Of a stretch of DNA of 32,110 nucleotides, positions 12,301-22,189 are shown in pieces (position 1 is the first letter of the stretch; each line of letters begins with the position of its first letter). A model generated the notes under the pieces. The model was given only the letters and a program-made list of their open reading frames with translations, had not been told where the DNA came from and searched no databases. Origin of the DNA: Schoenoplectus triqueter (lineage: Eukaryota > Streptophyta > Magnoliopsida > Poales > Cyperaceae); assembly GCA_964058805.1 (NCBI GenBank), contig CAXKVV010000867.1, forward strand, positions 1 to 32,110, in the 5' to 3' direction. Made by a program: the position numbers and the translations under genes.

Positions 12301-13248
12301 TTAGCAACTATTCTCATTTGTTATTCTATGTTTGGGTAAGAAAATAACTTTTCAAAACTATTGGGTTAGTAGCTATCCTACTAACTATTCCAAAACCTTG
12401 GGTAAGTAGCTACTCTCACTAACCCACACTTCCATCCAAACACATACTTTAATTACTGAAACTATCTTTCCAGTTTAAGAGCATTTCAATCAGTAAAGGA
12501 GTTGTAACTGAGCTCACTTATAATAACTAGCAATTGTACATTAGAAGCAAAATAAAGCCTAATTTACCCCTGATTAAAGCCCACTTCAATCAATCGAATA
12601 AGTGTTTATCTGATTAAAGAGGAATGAGGCAAATTTCGTCTCTGATTAAAGTCCAATTCAATCAAGGAAAACCAGAATGAACTAGTAATGGTATTGCAAC
12701 ACCAATTACTTTGTGAAATAAATCTATAGACCTTGATCCTGGCACCGTGCTTCTCCAAAAGTTTGATCACCTCATTGTTTTTGTAATGTATAGCATCAGC
12801 TAGCGGCTGTTCATACACAACAGAATAACCAAGGGTTTAACACAAAAACAAACAAATAGACTAATTATCATACTGCAGCGCTTAGAACTAGCGAAAAAAA
12901 GAAATCCATCTGTACCGTACTGCCCCAGCGATCCTCAGAGTCGAACTGAGCCCCCTTCTCAAGCAAAATCCGTACTACCGCAGTCTGACCCTGACATGCT
13001 GCCACGTGGAGAGCCGTACGACCAACGATGTCCTTGAAATTGACATCTACACCCGATTCGATGAGCTCCTGGATCCCCTCGATATCGCCTTCGTTGGCAA
13101 GGTACATGAGTCGTATGTGGGCATCGATGTTCTCTGGCATGTCTATCTCGTCCGAGCCGCTTTGCTCTAGATCCTTGCTCCGGGCCGGCGCCAGAGACGA
13201 TTGCTTCCCCATGGTGAAGCACTGGCCATTGTTTGCTTTGACATCCAT
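6358..13248 (-). CDS. Ankyrin-repeat Raf-like protein kinase, ILK family (BHP/AT4G18950-like), 12 exons
   Basis: Exons read by splice sites and frame: 13248-12916, 12806-12732, 12188-12093, 11477-11392, 11297-11177, 10866-10787, 10706-10644, 9037-8919, 8473-8388, 7362-7244, 7147-7036, 6462-6358. They join to 464 codons plus TGA with GT/AG borders throughout. Ankyrin repeats span about residues 45-137 (GRTALHVAACQGQ at 76). The kinase domain spans about 165-425: VAVK Lys184, putative helix-C Glu203, HRD 279-281, DFG 299-301, APE 329-331. Two oddities: the glycine loop is reduced to TKGTF, and the catalytic loop reads HRDLEPSN, with Glu283 where active kinases usually have Lys. As I recall, AT4G18950 has the same loop, so this is a family trait. 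BHP acts in blue-light stomatal opening; that role here is inferred. A second Met at residue 13 is an alternative start. Introns 3, 7 and 9 carry repeats. Length matches the family (about 460). Confidence 0.93.
7415..8314. mobile_element. 900-bp non-autonomous element with long inverted ends, in kinase intron 9
   Basis: The sequence at 7421-7495 (GGTTCAAGTGCCTCAATC...) is repeated inverted at 8308-8235 (GGTTCATGTGCCTCAATC...), about 85% identical by eye. Weaker pyrimidine-rich similarity continues about 250 bp inward on each arm. Long terminal inverted repeats suggest a Mutator-like or foldback element. Target duplication is ambiguous because both flanks are AAT/ATT-rich (ATAATAATA). It carries no transposase and both splice sites of the intron are intact. 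Confidence 0.7.
9170..9905 (+). pseudogene. Decayed LINE (RTE-like) reverse transcriptase fragment in kinase intron 7
   Basis: From 9182 the plus strand reads YVTLIKNMYTNVV..., then IKIEL-stop-QELALSLYIFTLVMDKI, then CVLFADDMVLI with the FADD catalytic motif at 9371-9382, then the late RT/thumb motifs KTEY and RYLGSMLHNDGGIDENV. The same frame continues to about 9900 through several stops (MRMLHWICGHTRRDRIRNDD). This is the C-terminal half of a plant LINE ORF2. It lies antisense to the kinase gene. The 5' part is missing, as in typical 5'-truncated insertions. Several stops fall where W, Q or R would be expected, fitting C-to-T/G-to-A decay. Confidence 0.9.
9906..10471 (+). mobile_element. 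LINE ORF2 tail and 3' UTR ending in TTG repeats
   Basis: A frameshift leads to a WFGHIQRKPPEAP motif near 9912, typical of the ORF2 C-terminus. Next come an ATC/ATT-rich simple-repeat stretch (10225-10385) and a 3' end reading CTACCCCAATTTATTTGGGA near 10431 then GGCTTTGTTGTTGTTT. That end sequence is common to plant RTE-type LINEs. Confidence 0.75.
11507..11985 (+). repeat. Three tandem ~160-bp units in kinase intron 3
   Basis: The core AGCTAAATTTAGGTG recurs at about 11527, 11688 and 11846. Each is followed by an ACTGAAAAAA-like run, a TTTATTTTCAA-like run, TAGGTAGT and GTTCAGATTTTGGCTTC-like blocks. Units are moderately diverged. The third ends with AATAAGCTGCA near 11983. Confidence 0.85.
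12019..12036 (+). other. G-quadruplex motif in kinase intron 3 (template strand)
   Basis: Four G-tracts (GGG, GGG, GGG, GGGGGG) with single-T loops follow a (TG)n run from 12004. The gene is transcribed from the minus strand sense, so the G-rich strand is the template. Confidence 0.7.
12240..12455. mobile_element. Probable MITE in kinase intron 2
   Basis: A block around 12330-12420 holds inverted and repeated GGGTAAG/GGTTAGTAGCTA motifs. Its flanks resemble each other inverted (GGATGGGGGTTGAAG at about 12269; CTTCCATCCAAAC at about 12429). Ends and target duplication are not clear. Confidence 0.4.
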
Positions 13249-13375
13249 TGTTTCTACTTGGAAGGTTTGGTAGTTAAAAGCTAATAGAGATAGAGAGAGA
13301 GGAGACTTTCGTGTAGCGGATGACGACGAGATATTTGGAGTCGAAAAGGAAAGATCATGTTGTCGTACAATGGTT
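13249..13375 (-). promoter_or_regulatory. 5' leader and proximal promoter of the kinase gene
   Basis: Upstream of the ATG the minus strand carries a CT-rich microsatellite (plus-strand GA tract about 13286-13302), as is common in plant 5' leaders. I see no clear TATA box, so this may be a TATA-less promoter. The transcription start cannot be placed from sequence. Confidence 0.4.
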
Positions 13376-13750
13376 TCCTATTAGGGAAATTTGAGGGTGT
13401 TATCAGTCGGTTCGGTTCAGACTTAAATACATAATAATTCAAAATTTTAGTTGATTTGTTAAATTATGAACTAACTAAATTAATAAAAATATTCAGTTAA
13501 TATAAACTTAATAAGCTGAAAATTAAAAGGACTAAAACTTTATTTGATTTATTCAGTATAATCAAAATTATATTAGTTAAAAAAATAAAAAAACATGGAT
13601 AGTTATAAAAATTGATAGAAGAAACAAATAATACAAAAAATAAAATAAATAACTAAATAAAACTAGGAGTTGCAGAAAAAAATATAATTCATAATTTGTT
13701 CAATGTTCGATTCGATTTTAGCTCAAATTCGGTTCATTCGATTAGAACTT
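13376..13750. repeat. Possible degenerate MITE upstream of the kinase gene
   Basis: Starts with GAGGGTGTTATCAGTCGG and ends in a stretch with TTCGATTCGATTTTAGC, with AT-rich DNA between. It resembles the GGGTGTCAAT-type elements, but no target duplication is seen. Confidence 0.3.
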
Positions 13751-13939
13751 GCTACTATCTCTCTTAAGCATCAAGAATAGATGTAGTTGATATAAATTTG
13801 TGAATCTTTGAGTACAATTTGGTTTTTCATTAGATTTGTTTCTTTTTTTTTGGCTTTTTTCTTTCTTTTCCTTCTTATTTTCTTATTTCTTGTCATAATA
13901 TGAATAAGTACAGAGGTGCTAGTGCATTGAGATCAAAGT

Positions 13940-14345
13940 AATTGGTGATCGGTTGAAGGGTTTGAGTAATCCTTCTGATTTTATATTCAAATTGAAATAA
14001 CAATTCGGTTGAGTTGGTGTTTGAAGTTGATTGAAGGGTTTTCATAATCCTCTTAGCCCTTTCACAGGTTTAATTGCATAAATTAATGAATTTATTTAGT
14101 ATAGTTGAGATACTGGTAGGCAATTGAATGAAAATCAGTATGATTTCGTTTTGTTCAATTTTCATTAAAATCGATACAGTGATTAGGCTATGCTTATGTC
14201 AAGTGTTGATTGAAGGGTTCTTATAATCCTCTCAATCATTTTACAAGTTTGATTTCTTGAATTTGATTGATTTTGTTGGAAAAATCGATATACTGGTATG
14301 TATATCGAGCAAATCGGTACATATCACTCATTCAGCTCAATTGAC
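13940..14345 (+). repeat. Diverged tandem repeats around TTGATTGAAGGGTT
   Basis: The phrase TTGATTGAAGGGTT(T/C)T(T/C)ATAATCCTCT occurs at about 14029 and 14203, with an older relative (CGGTTGAAGGGTTTGAGTAATCC) at about 13951. Following blocks (ACAGGTTTAATT, ATACTGGTA) also recur. Confidence 0.6.
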
Positions 14346-14589
14346 ACCATTTCATGAGTTGTTATTGGTTTGTGTGATAGTAGATAGGCTCTAATCTAGC
14401 TTTTCAGAACACATGAGTGTATTTGAGTCATTCTTATACCGAGTAAGTGACAATTGCAAATGGATTTTGATTGGTACCGAACGATACCGAATGTTCTCGG
14501 CCTCAATCATAATCTCAAGGGATTCCAAGTGCAAATTCATTACACAAGATCAATAAGGACACAAAGATGATGCTATATGACGTGAGAAT

Positions 14590-14960
14590 TATAGAGATTT
14601 ATCGTCGATGCGCGCATCATTTTGGTCTTGATCAGGATATTCCAGCACCTATACTCCGCCCAGCATCTTGGTGGCTGATCTAGAGGGTGTCGGGTGGTGT
14701 TATACACACTTGTTCCGCTTGAGTACAGGTGCTCGCTGTTAGATGATGCCCACTTCTAGGATTCTCACATTCCCGAAATATTATCAGCAGTGGTACTATG
14801 ATGTCATCCGCTCTTATCAGTTATACACTCCTCCAGTGGTTGTTCAGAGTACATGCCCGCGGGACGGATAGGTCTTACTGGATAGTACCGTCTCACTTGA
14901 TCGTTGTCCTTTTCCATATATTATTGTAGAGCCCATTGACTTTTAGGGTTTGGATAGTCA
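14590..14960 (+). pseudogene. Possible plant-mobile-domain (PMD-like) remnant
   Basis: Translating across one frameshift near 14670 gives IYRRCAHHFGLDQDIPAP, then a different frame reads VADLEGVGWCYTHLFRLSTG, MPTSRILTFPKYYQQWYYDV and LYTPPVVV, with stops between. The HFG-Q-IP then W-Y...PP layout resembles the aminotransferase-like plant mobile domain found in transposons. I am unsure of the family; it is certainly not an intact gene. Confidence 0.4.
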
Positions 14961-15700
14961 ATTTTTTCGTTCTCCTATCAGGATCATCCTCATAGGTACG
15001 CTTCATTATCATCTTATATTGTTTCTGCTTTTACAAGGCTTGACTGCATCCCGATCGGCTTCCTTTTGATTTAGGGTTGGCTTAAGAGTATGATCACATG
15101 GAGCCTGGATTCTCAGTACCTCGTCCATGGATCAGTAGAGTTCACATTCAGTTGTCTGCCGAGCCACCTGCTTCAGCCACCATGGAGGGAGATCATGACG
15201 GCTTATTTTGGCCGCCCTCTCCATTTTCCTTCTCTTCTCCCACTCCGGGTGACTTTTATACACATCCGCCCTCTTTTGCTTAGGCGTACTCTTAACTGTG
15301 TCAATACTCGTGCCATCGAATCTTGTGCTTCTACTTCTCCGACGTCTTACGTCATCGATCCACACCTCCGATGATCGATTAGGCTATGAGAGTACGATCA
15401 CCTTGCTTCCCTGAGCTCAATGGTAGCCTTCGATCAAGGATCTCTATAATGGTTAGTCGGAGAAGCCGGTACCGTTTGCCTTCTGAATGTAATTCGGTAT
15501 CGATCGATCTTGTTGCTACTGTCTTAATCCAGTTGATCGCTGATTTTCACAGTTGTTCTTTTGTTGTTGATCGTTGGCAACTATTTGTTATGTTTATTGA
15601 CTCAATTTCTTTTGAAGCTTTCACATTATCTTGTTCACTTTAGCACTGTCTAGTATAACACTGGTACATTCGTATGTACCAGGGTTACTCCTCCCTTGTG
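14961..15700 (+). other. Repeat-derived DNA, no intact gene
   Basis: More GC-rich than its surroundings, with several 60-95-codon frames in two phases, suggesting an older coding sequence broken by frameshifts. It probably continues the element at 14590. No motif recognised. Confidence 0.3.
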
Positions 15701-17155
15701 ACAAAATTTATACTATAGACCTTATCACAAGCGTCTGGACAATTGTCTAGGCAGTAGAATTAGGAGGATAGCATGATCCTTCTACCAATTCTCTACCGAT
15801 TTGAACTTCAACTTCCTTGCTTACATGAAGAATGGGAGGGTTACAAAAACCTTTCAACCAATCTAAACTAAATGACTTGTATAGAAGAAAAAGGAGGATT
15901 GAATCCTTTAAATGAAACTTCAAAAGAAAATAAGGAAAAAAATTAAGAAGCAAAAATTCAATTACCTTTACTCAAGATACAATAACTCTCTTCAAAGATT
16001 ACATCTTTCAAACTTACACTTACTTGATCTAGACTATACAGAATGTAGATGCTGATTACTAAGAGTAGTTGACCTTGATTTAATTGAGAGAGCTAGCTTG
16101 CTCTACTATCAATCAATCAATTCTGATCTTTCTGCTATTTTGCTACTCCTTTGTCGAATTTGATTGTGCTAGCCCTTCTCCCTCTTGTAGTGTGCTTCTT
16201 AACTGATCAGGATGGAGAGGAAAGAAGTGGTTGTGTGACTGGTTTTCATTCTTTTTCGGAATGTGTTGCTCTCTCCCTTGAATGTGTAATTGTCTTCCCC
16301 CCTTTTTTCTCTTGGCTGTCCAGGGTTTATATAGGGTTTGAATTGCTCAATTGTGTTTCTTCTCAGCACAATTTGTGTTTTTTTGATGCCACGGATTGAT
16401 GAAGTGGCAAAATCCTAGCCCTTCCTTCAGTTATTAAACGGTGTGAATTGATCTCAATTGTATTTTCTTACAACTAAATTGAGAATCAGGATTGCCAACG
16501 TGGCAATGGTGATAATTGTCTTTGCTTGTGTTTTAATTCCAACTCTTTTCTTCTCAAACACCAAATAGAACTCATTGTTAAAATCAACCCATGGTCTTGT
16601 GCACCAACTCCACCGAGAAAACCATGTAATGAGTGATAGTTTTGTGCCAGTAACGTTTCTAACAGAATCGTGGGACCAACACGCTGCCCTCTGAGTCTTC
16701 AATTTGTCTTATCCCTCTCTAAGACGATCAATTTACCTTCACAACCGATCTTATTCTCCTTGGATGAGAGTGATTTATAGTGCACTAAACTGAAAATAAA
16801 TTGCCCTAGCGTGTTCTCCTCGCTGAGAGCTTTCCAACGATATATTATTTGTTAATTTTCATCGCCGATTGACCCTTGTGCCATTTTTCGATTGGCTTCT
16901 GTTCATAATCGGGTCAGCAGAGGGATAATTTATAGATAATTCACAGGAGAGAAGATGGGTTGTTGTGGGACCCATGGTCAGTGGGAGAAACAAGAGAGGA
17001 ACAAGAGATGGAGGTGGTGTGGTTTGGATAAGCTTGGTGTTCATAAACCGGTCTTACATATCATGATTAATGAGAAACAACTATGGTGCACCAAGTTTAC
17101 ACAAATTTCTCCTTCTTCAAAACCTTCTTTCAGCGCCATTTAGGTATTCTCTTTG
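15700..17155. other. Unclassified intergenic DNA
   Basis: Moderate GC and scattered short frames of 60-85 codons without motifs. It lies just 5' of repeat B copy 2, as 1807-3120 does for copy 1, so it may belong to the same element. Confidence 0.3.
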
Positions 17156-17159
17156 TTTA

Positions 17160-17720
17160 GCATCCCCGGATTGCACCCAGTAGAATGCCATCCCCAAGTT
17201 GCACCCACAAAGGCCCTTGATCAAATTCTAGCCCTATGATTGATCAATTTCTCTTCTCTGAATTTATTCCAATAGATTCCTTCATCCAAAAATTATGAAA
17301 TTTTCATCAAAATTCTCTAAATTTATGATGATCACCTTTGTATTTTTTAATTCCCATTTACCCCTGTTTTCTTGTGCTAAAAATTACTTGATCAAGAAAA
17401 CCCTATTTTCTTCTAAATAAAACCCAATTTCTCAGTTAGAGCTCAGTGTCTCTGCCAAATAAATTCTCTTGTAGAAATCACCATAATTAAACACCAATTA
17501 GACTTATATTGATTCTTATTAGGGTTTGATTTGATCAACAGTTGATTACTTGTCAATAATTGATACAAATTCAAACTTGATCAGATGTTTGCAACATTGG
17601 CACCTGATCAGCCTTGTGAAATTGACTTTCAATTCACTTGTATGAAAGCAAAATTACATTGAAATTTATTGTGATTGGTTGTATCAAAATATTGTCTTGA
17701 CATTGACACAGTTCTTGTAC
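17160..17720 (+). repeat. Dispersed repeat B, copy 2
   Basis: Direct-orientation relative of 3130-3690, sharing ordered blocks over its whole length, including ACATTGGCAC-TGAT near 17595 and GAAAGCAAAAT near 17645. Diverged; no gene. Confidence 0.65.
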
Positions 17721-19270
17721 AGGGATTGGATTGCTTCAACTCTTAGGGTTTGTTCTGAGAGGTTGATCTGAGGGTTTAATCTTGCCTTTTCTTGAGTTTC
17801 TTCATTCGACCTTTTAGGGATAAACTACTAGTTTAATCGAATTTGATTTGTTTGCAACGAATTACCTAATTTTTCTAGTGCCACATCACCGATATTCTTT
17901 ATCATTGATTTTGTTCATCTATCTTGATCGAATGGCTCATGTTTATTATTCTTTCTCTTGATTTTAAAGAAATGAATGTAATGTGCTTAAAATATAATTT
18001 CACTCTCAAAACAATCATTTTTTTTTGCATTTTTCCATATAAATTATCATCAGTCTAATTGCAATGTTATTATATTTTGTGTTTGATAAAAACATATTTA
18101 GTAATTGCCTAGATACAAATCTTGTTATGAAAAGTATTTATTTCGCAACTATTTTTTTTCTGAGAGAAATCTATGGATAGTCCAGTCTAATTAAATCGTG
18201 AATGAATGCATATGCAAAGAAGTAATCACAAGGGGGATCAGATCATCAGATAATCAGCCGAAATCAAAAGAATATTGCTGTTGGGATTTTTGTTTCCTAG
18301 TGGATCTGATAAACACAAAAAAATAACCCATGAGTCCATCAACGTATTCTTAATTAACATATACATCGGGTGGATATAGTATGGATTGGATGGGGTATAT
18401 ATTTTCTTATCCATACTTATTTGATAAATAAATTATTCATATTATTAAATTTAGTTATATTCATATCTTGGTTTTATCAATTAAAACTAATAGATAATAA
18501 ATGAATAATGAATAATTATTTAATAATTAATAATTTAGTTATTTTACTAAAAAAATATAACAATTAAATAAATATATTATTTATACACGTTACATACATA
18601 ATAAAAAATAAAAAATAACTACAATTATCAGTTTCGTCATCTATAGAAGAGTATAAATGAAATATTATATATTAATAAATCTCATTACAACAAGTTCACA
18701 ACAATAAATATTCTTAATAATAATGATAATACTGATAATTATTCAATGTTTGAAAATTAGCTCTAAAAATAATAAATAAATATTCAATGTTTGAATATTA
18801 TTTTTAAAAATAAAAAATGTTGAGTTAAAAATCTCAAAACACTCCAAATTTTAGCATCCCACAAGATTTTCATATAAATAATTTAATGAGCATAATAAAT
18901 TAAAATTTGAATATGATTTGATATACTTTTTGAGTTAAACTCATGGAAGCCTTCCTTAAACTTAAGCTCACGGTATCTTTACTCTTATATATTATATAGT
19001 TAAATGTAGAATAAACTTTGTTACAAATTTTATTTTATATATTGTTTATACTATAGGGTTCTCTTACCCATACTCTTATCTAATAAGGTACTGAAATAAA
19101 TCTTATCCGATCATATATTGTTGAATACAATACAAATAAAATTTATTCATATCCATAACTCTAAGTTAATGGAAATAATAACTTGGAAATAAATCTTAAA
19201 CATATGCATATTATCTGAATAAAATAAATAGATAAAAGAGTTTCATTAACTGCCCAACTAATATTGATGG
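17721..19270. other. AT-rich intergenic DNA, no gene
   Basis: Long AT-rich stretch. 18375-19180 contains repeated ATAATAAATGAATAAT-like words and GATAT/CCATAC words at both ends, which may mark an old element. No boundaries or coding frame are supported. Confidence 0.35.
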
Positions 19271-19278
19271 CCACACAA

Positions 19279-19551
19279 CAGGGGCATAGCCAGACCCAGA
19301 ACTAATATGGGGCAAAGTTTTGGGATATGACATATATTTATAATTATTTGGTAAGTTAAATATTTTTTTATATTTTTTTTGTGTTTGAAGTATAGTTTCA
19401 AAGATATATTTTACATAATACTTTTGTCACTTGACGTATATTTTTATAATTATATGAAAATTGAAATATATTTTAATATTTTTTTTTTAGAAGTATAATT
19501 TTGAGAGGTGTAATGTGAATTTCTTTTTCCGCAGGTCAATATGTGGCACTG
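19279..19551 (+). mobile_element. Degenerate MITE related to the element at 25255
   Basis: The left end CAGGGGCATAGCCAGACC resembles the left end of 25255-25536, the middle shares TATATTTTTATAATT-type words, and the right end near GTGGCACTG reversed gives CAGTGCCAC. No target duplication is visible. Confidence 0.35.
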
Positions 19552-19862
19552 GCGCCGTACCTTTTATCAAACAAATGCGCACAAGGATCCTCTTTCATGA
19601 ATCCAACCGCTCAAAGACTACACCTGCATCGCAGTAATAAGAATCAAATAAATGATATATTAAGAATCAGTTTTGGTTTAGTGATAAATGGTAATATTTT
19701 TGTGTGGGAGATAGCATGTTTGTATTTCGGATGAGAACTTTTTATAAATATAAGAGTTTGACTTTTATTTTTTTATCAAAAAAATAAGAATAAATGATAT
19801 ATTACAAATCGTTTAAATAATTAAATTTTGACATCTCATTTTTGTCTCATTTCTTGTTCGAA

Positions 19863-20235
19863 AAGGTGGTCCGTTCAATAGAGGAGTCAAAGAATTTGAC
19901 TAAGTTATTCGTTGATGAACTCGCATGCTTGCTGTTAGCACATGAGCAGAGAAAGAATCTCAAGAAGAAAAAAAACTCTCAAGGAGACTCTCCAAGGTAA
20001 CGTGGTTCTCGAAAAGAAAGAGTTGAATGTGCAGAAGGCACGACAAGCAAGCGGCCGAAGAGGTCGTGGTTGATGTGGTCGAGGAGAGTCCAGTCAGTCG
20101 GGATAGTCAAGCCCAACCTCGCGAGGATGAGGGAGAAACCAAGAAAGAAAAACAAAATTCAATGTAAATTGCTATAATTACGGGAAGTATGGGCATTACA
20201 CTTGGGATTGTTGGGCAGAAAAGAAAAGGTATTGT
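19863..20235 (+). pseudogene. Ty1/copia retrotransposon gag remnant with decayed zinc knuckle
   Basis: The frame opens with VVRSIEESKNLTKLFVDELA and LLAHEQRKN, a pattern typical of copia gag (UBN2-type). A basic linker with a stop and frame changes follows. Then a zinc-knuckle-like segment CYNYGKYGHYTWDC lies at about 20170-20211. The second zinc ligand Cys is replaced by Tyr, which a single G-to-A change explains. No protease, integrase or RT follows; the sequence runs into the inverted repeat at 20259. Confidence 0.75.
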
Positions 20236-20258
20236 TGATGGCGTATACTCCTTCGTGG

Positions 20259-22184
20259 AGGGATTCGGAATGCCCAAATCCCATTAATGCTCAAGCTGCG
20301 GTAAGACCGTAGAACAAAAATTTTACTTCTACTTAAGTTAGGGATTAAAGTATGTAGGATAATAACCGAGAGTTACAGACATTTAATCCTTTACAAAAGA
20401 CGGTAAAATATTATTTTACTTCTAACTTAAGCTTAGGGTTAAAGTGATGTGTCGGATGATTACCGAGAGATACACACCTCTTTAAACCTTTATTGATCTA
20501 CTCCATGATTGATTTCTAAAATATTAATCTACTTAACAATTAAATAGATTAATATAAGATGTTATACCTCGCTTCCAAATTTCAATTGGAATGAAAATTG
20601 GCTTGTCTCGGAGCACCAAACGTCTGATGTCTCTGTAGGCTATCCACCAGGACTAACCAGAGAGCGGCTTATTTCTTTTGCCAGAAATACCATAAACCGC
20701 GGTTTCTCGCAAAAACACTATTCACCCGAGAAAAAGACGAAATAGTACTATTCACGACTCGCAGTAATTCTGTTTCACAAATGTGCAGAAATACCGTAAC
20801 TTTCGTAAAAACACTATTCACCGATCCCGTAAATTCTGAAACAACCATATACAGAGAGAGAGAAAGTAGAACTGATTTGGTGAAACTTTTTCCCTCACCC
20901 TACCCCTCTATTTATAGAAAAAGTGGAATTGACAAATTACCAAAATGCTCTCGTGAATAGTAGGGAGGTTTCAAAGTGAAAAGACCAAAATACCCTTAAA
21001 GTTCATCCAATTTACCAAAACGCCATTGGGCTTTTTGGCCAAATTACCGAAATACCCTTGAGCTTTTGGACAAATTACCAAAATACCCTTGGAGGTCGTC
21101 ATGGGCCTTTTTGGGCTTTTCAATTTTGGGCTTTTTTGGGCTTTTCTAATTTTGGGCTTTTAATTATTAATTAAGACTTTAATTATAAATGGGCTTTGGC
21201 CCATAATTCAAATCCATAATTAACATTTAAAATCCAAATCAAATATATATAATTGTCATCTACAATTATATTTTTCTCGGTTGTTGTTTCGGCGAATTTA
21301 TACGACATGTCCAACACGTTATAAATTCAATCTTATTTTTGCTTCTTGTCATCTCTATGACAAATATAATTATATCATATATAATTAATTATAACCATAT
21401 TATTATTAATTATAAACAATTCATAATTAATCAATAAGATTCTCCGATTAACTCCTATACGGTGTGACCCGACAGGATCCGTGTTATGTTGGTAAATAGA
21501 GTTAAAACCGTTTTAACTTCTATAATCATAGGAGGCATCTGGCAGAATGCACTATGACCATCCAATTACACAGATGATGATGTACTGTACAATATTATGA
21601 TCCAGTAAACTATTTACTTGTGTTTAATTCTTTTGTCTCATAGCTATCAGATTAGTTTCAAGGTAGGTATGTGTCATCCTTGCAAACTTAATCTTTTCTT
21701 GATCCTGAGTAAATTATCAAATATAATTACTCTTGTAATTATACTGCTAGCAGATAATCTTACTCTATCAAGGGGGCTCAGTGATGTTATAACTCGTATA
21801 GAAATATGAGGGATAATAGTACTTTTGGCAAACCATCTCTTCCTTCGCATAAGTTATGTATACCGAAGAGCTACCTTTATAGCCACATTTTACGGATAAC
21901 GTTTGGTAGAAATCACACACATACATGTCTTATGTAGGAAAGATGAATACCTCATACTTTAGAATTTAATACTGAACGAAAACATTAATGACACGAACAC
22001 AATTCCATTTAATGTTTCATTCGGGGTCTATCAAATACGATGTTCCTAGAACATCTATCTATGTGATTAAAATGACAACTCTTTGTCTATGGTCTGTAAA
22101 ACTTGATCATCATTTAATCCACATACTAACCTGATAACGGTTAATTAGTGTTCCTGCTAATTACCTTGGTTAGCGACTTTTAAG
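20259..22184 (-). repeat. 1.9-kb dispersed repeat, copy 2, inverted relative to copy 1
   Basis: Reverse complement of 1-1806 over the full length, with its TATA box at 20909-20916. It is about 120 bp longer because of extra tandem units at 20940-21135. It abuts the gag remnant on one side and the broken hAT transposase on the other, which suggests insertion into older elements. Confidence 0.7.
20940..21135 (-). repeat. Expanded short tandem repeats in repeat copy 2
   Basis: On the minus strand, about four units of AAGGGTATTTTGGTAATTTG and about four of AAAAGCCCAAAA. Copy 1 has only one or two of each near 1000-1085. Confidence 0.7.
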
Positions 22185-22189
22185 AGTAT

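Noticed and set aside
12959..13222. 87-codon frame in another phase of the same exon
   Set aside because: Out-of-frame shadow; the accepted frame reads clear ankyrin repeats.
13028..13273. 81-codon plus-strand frame over kinase exon 1
   Set aside because: Antisense shadow of the ankyrin-coding exon; no motif of its own.
15090..15643. Several 60-94-codon frames
   Set aside because: No single frame continues and no motif is recognised; more likely a decayed element than a gene.
19543..19734. 63-codon frame (MALAPYLL...)
   Set aside because: No recognisable motif, AT-rich second half and no introns or partner exons; not supported as a gene.
1..22184. The two 1.8-1.9 kb inverted copies as ends of one giant transposon carrying the kinase gene
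   Set aside because: Each copy has its own promoter layout, the inner flanks differ, copy 2 sits within other elements, and no target duplication can be tested. Two independent insertions are simpler.
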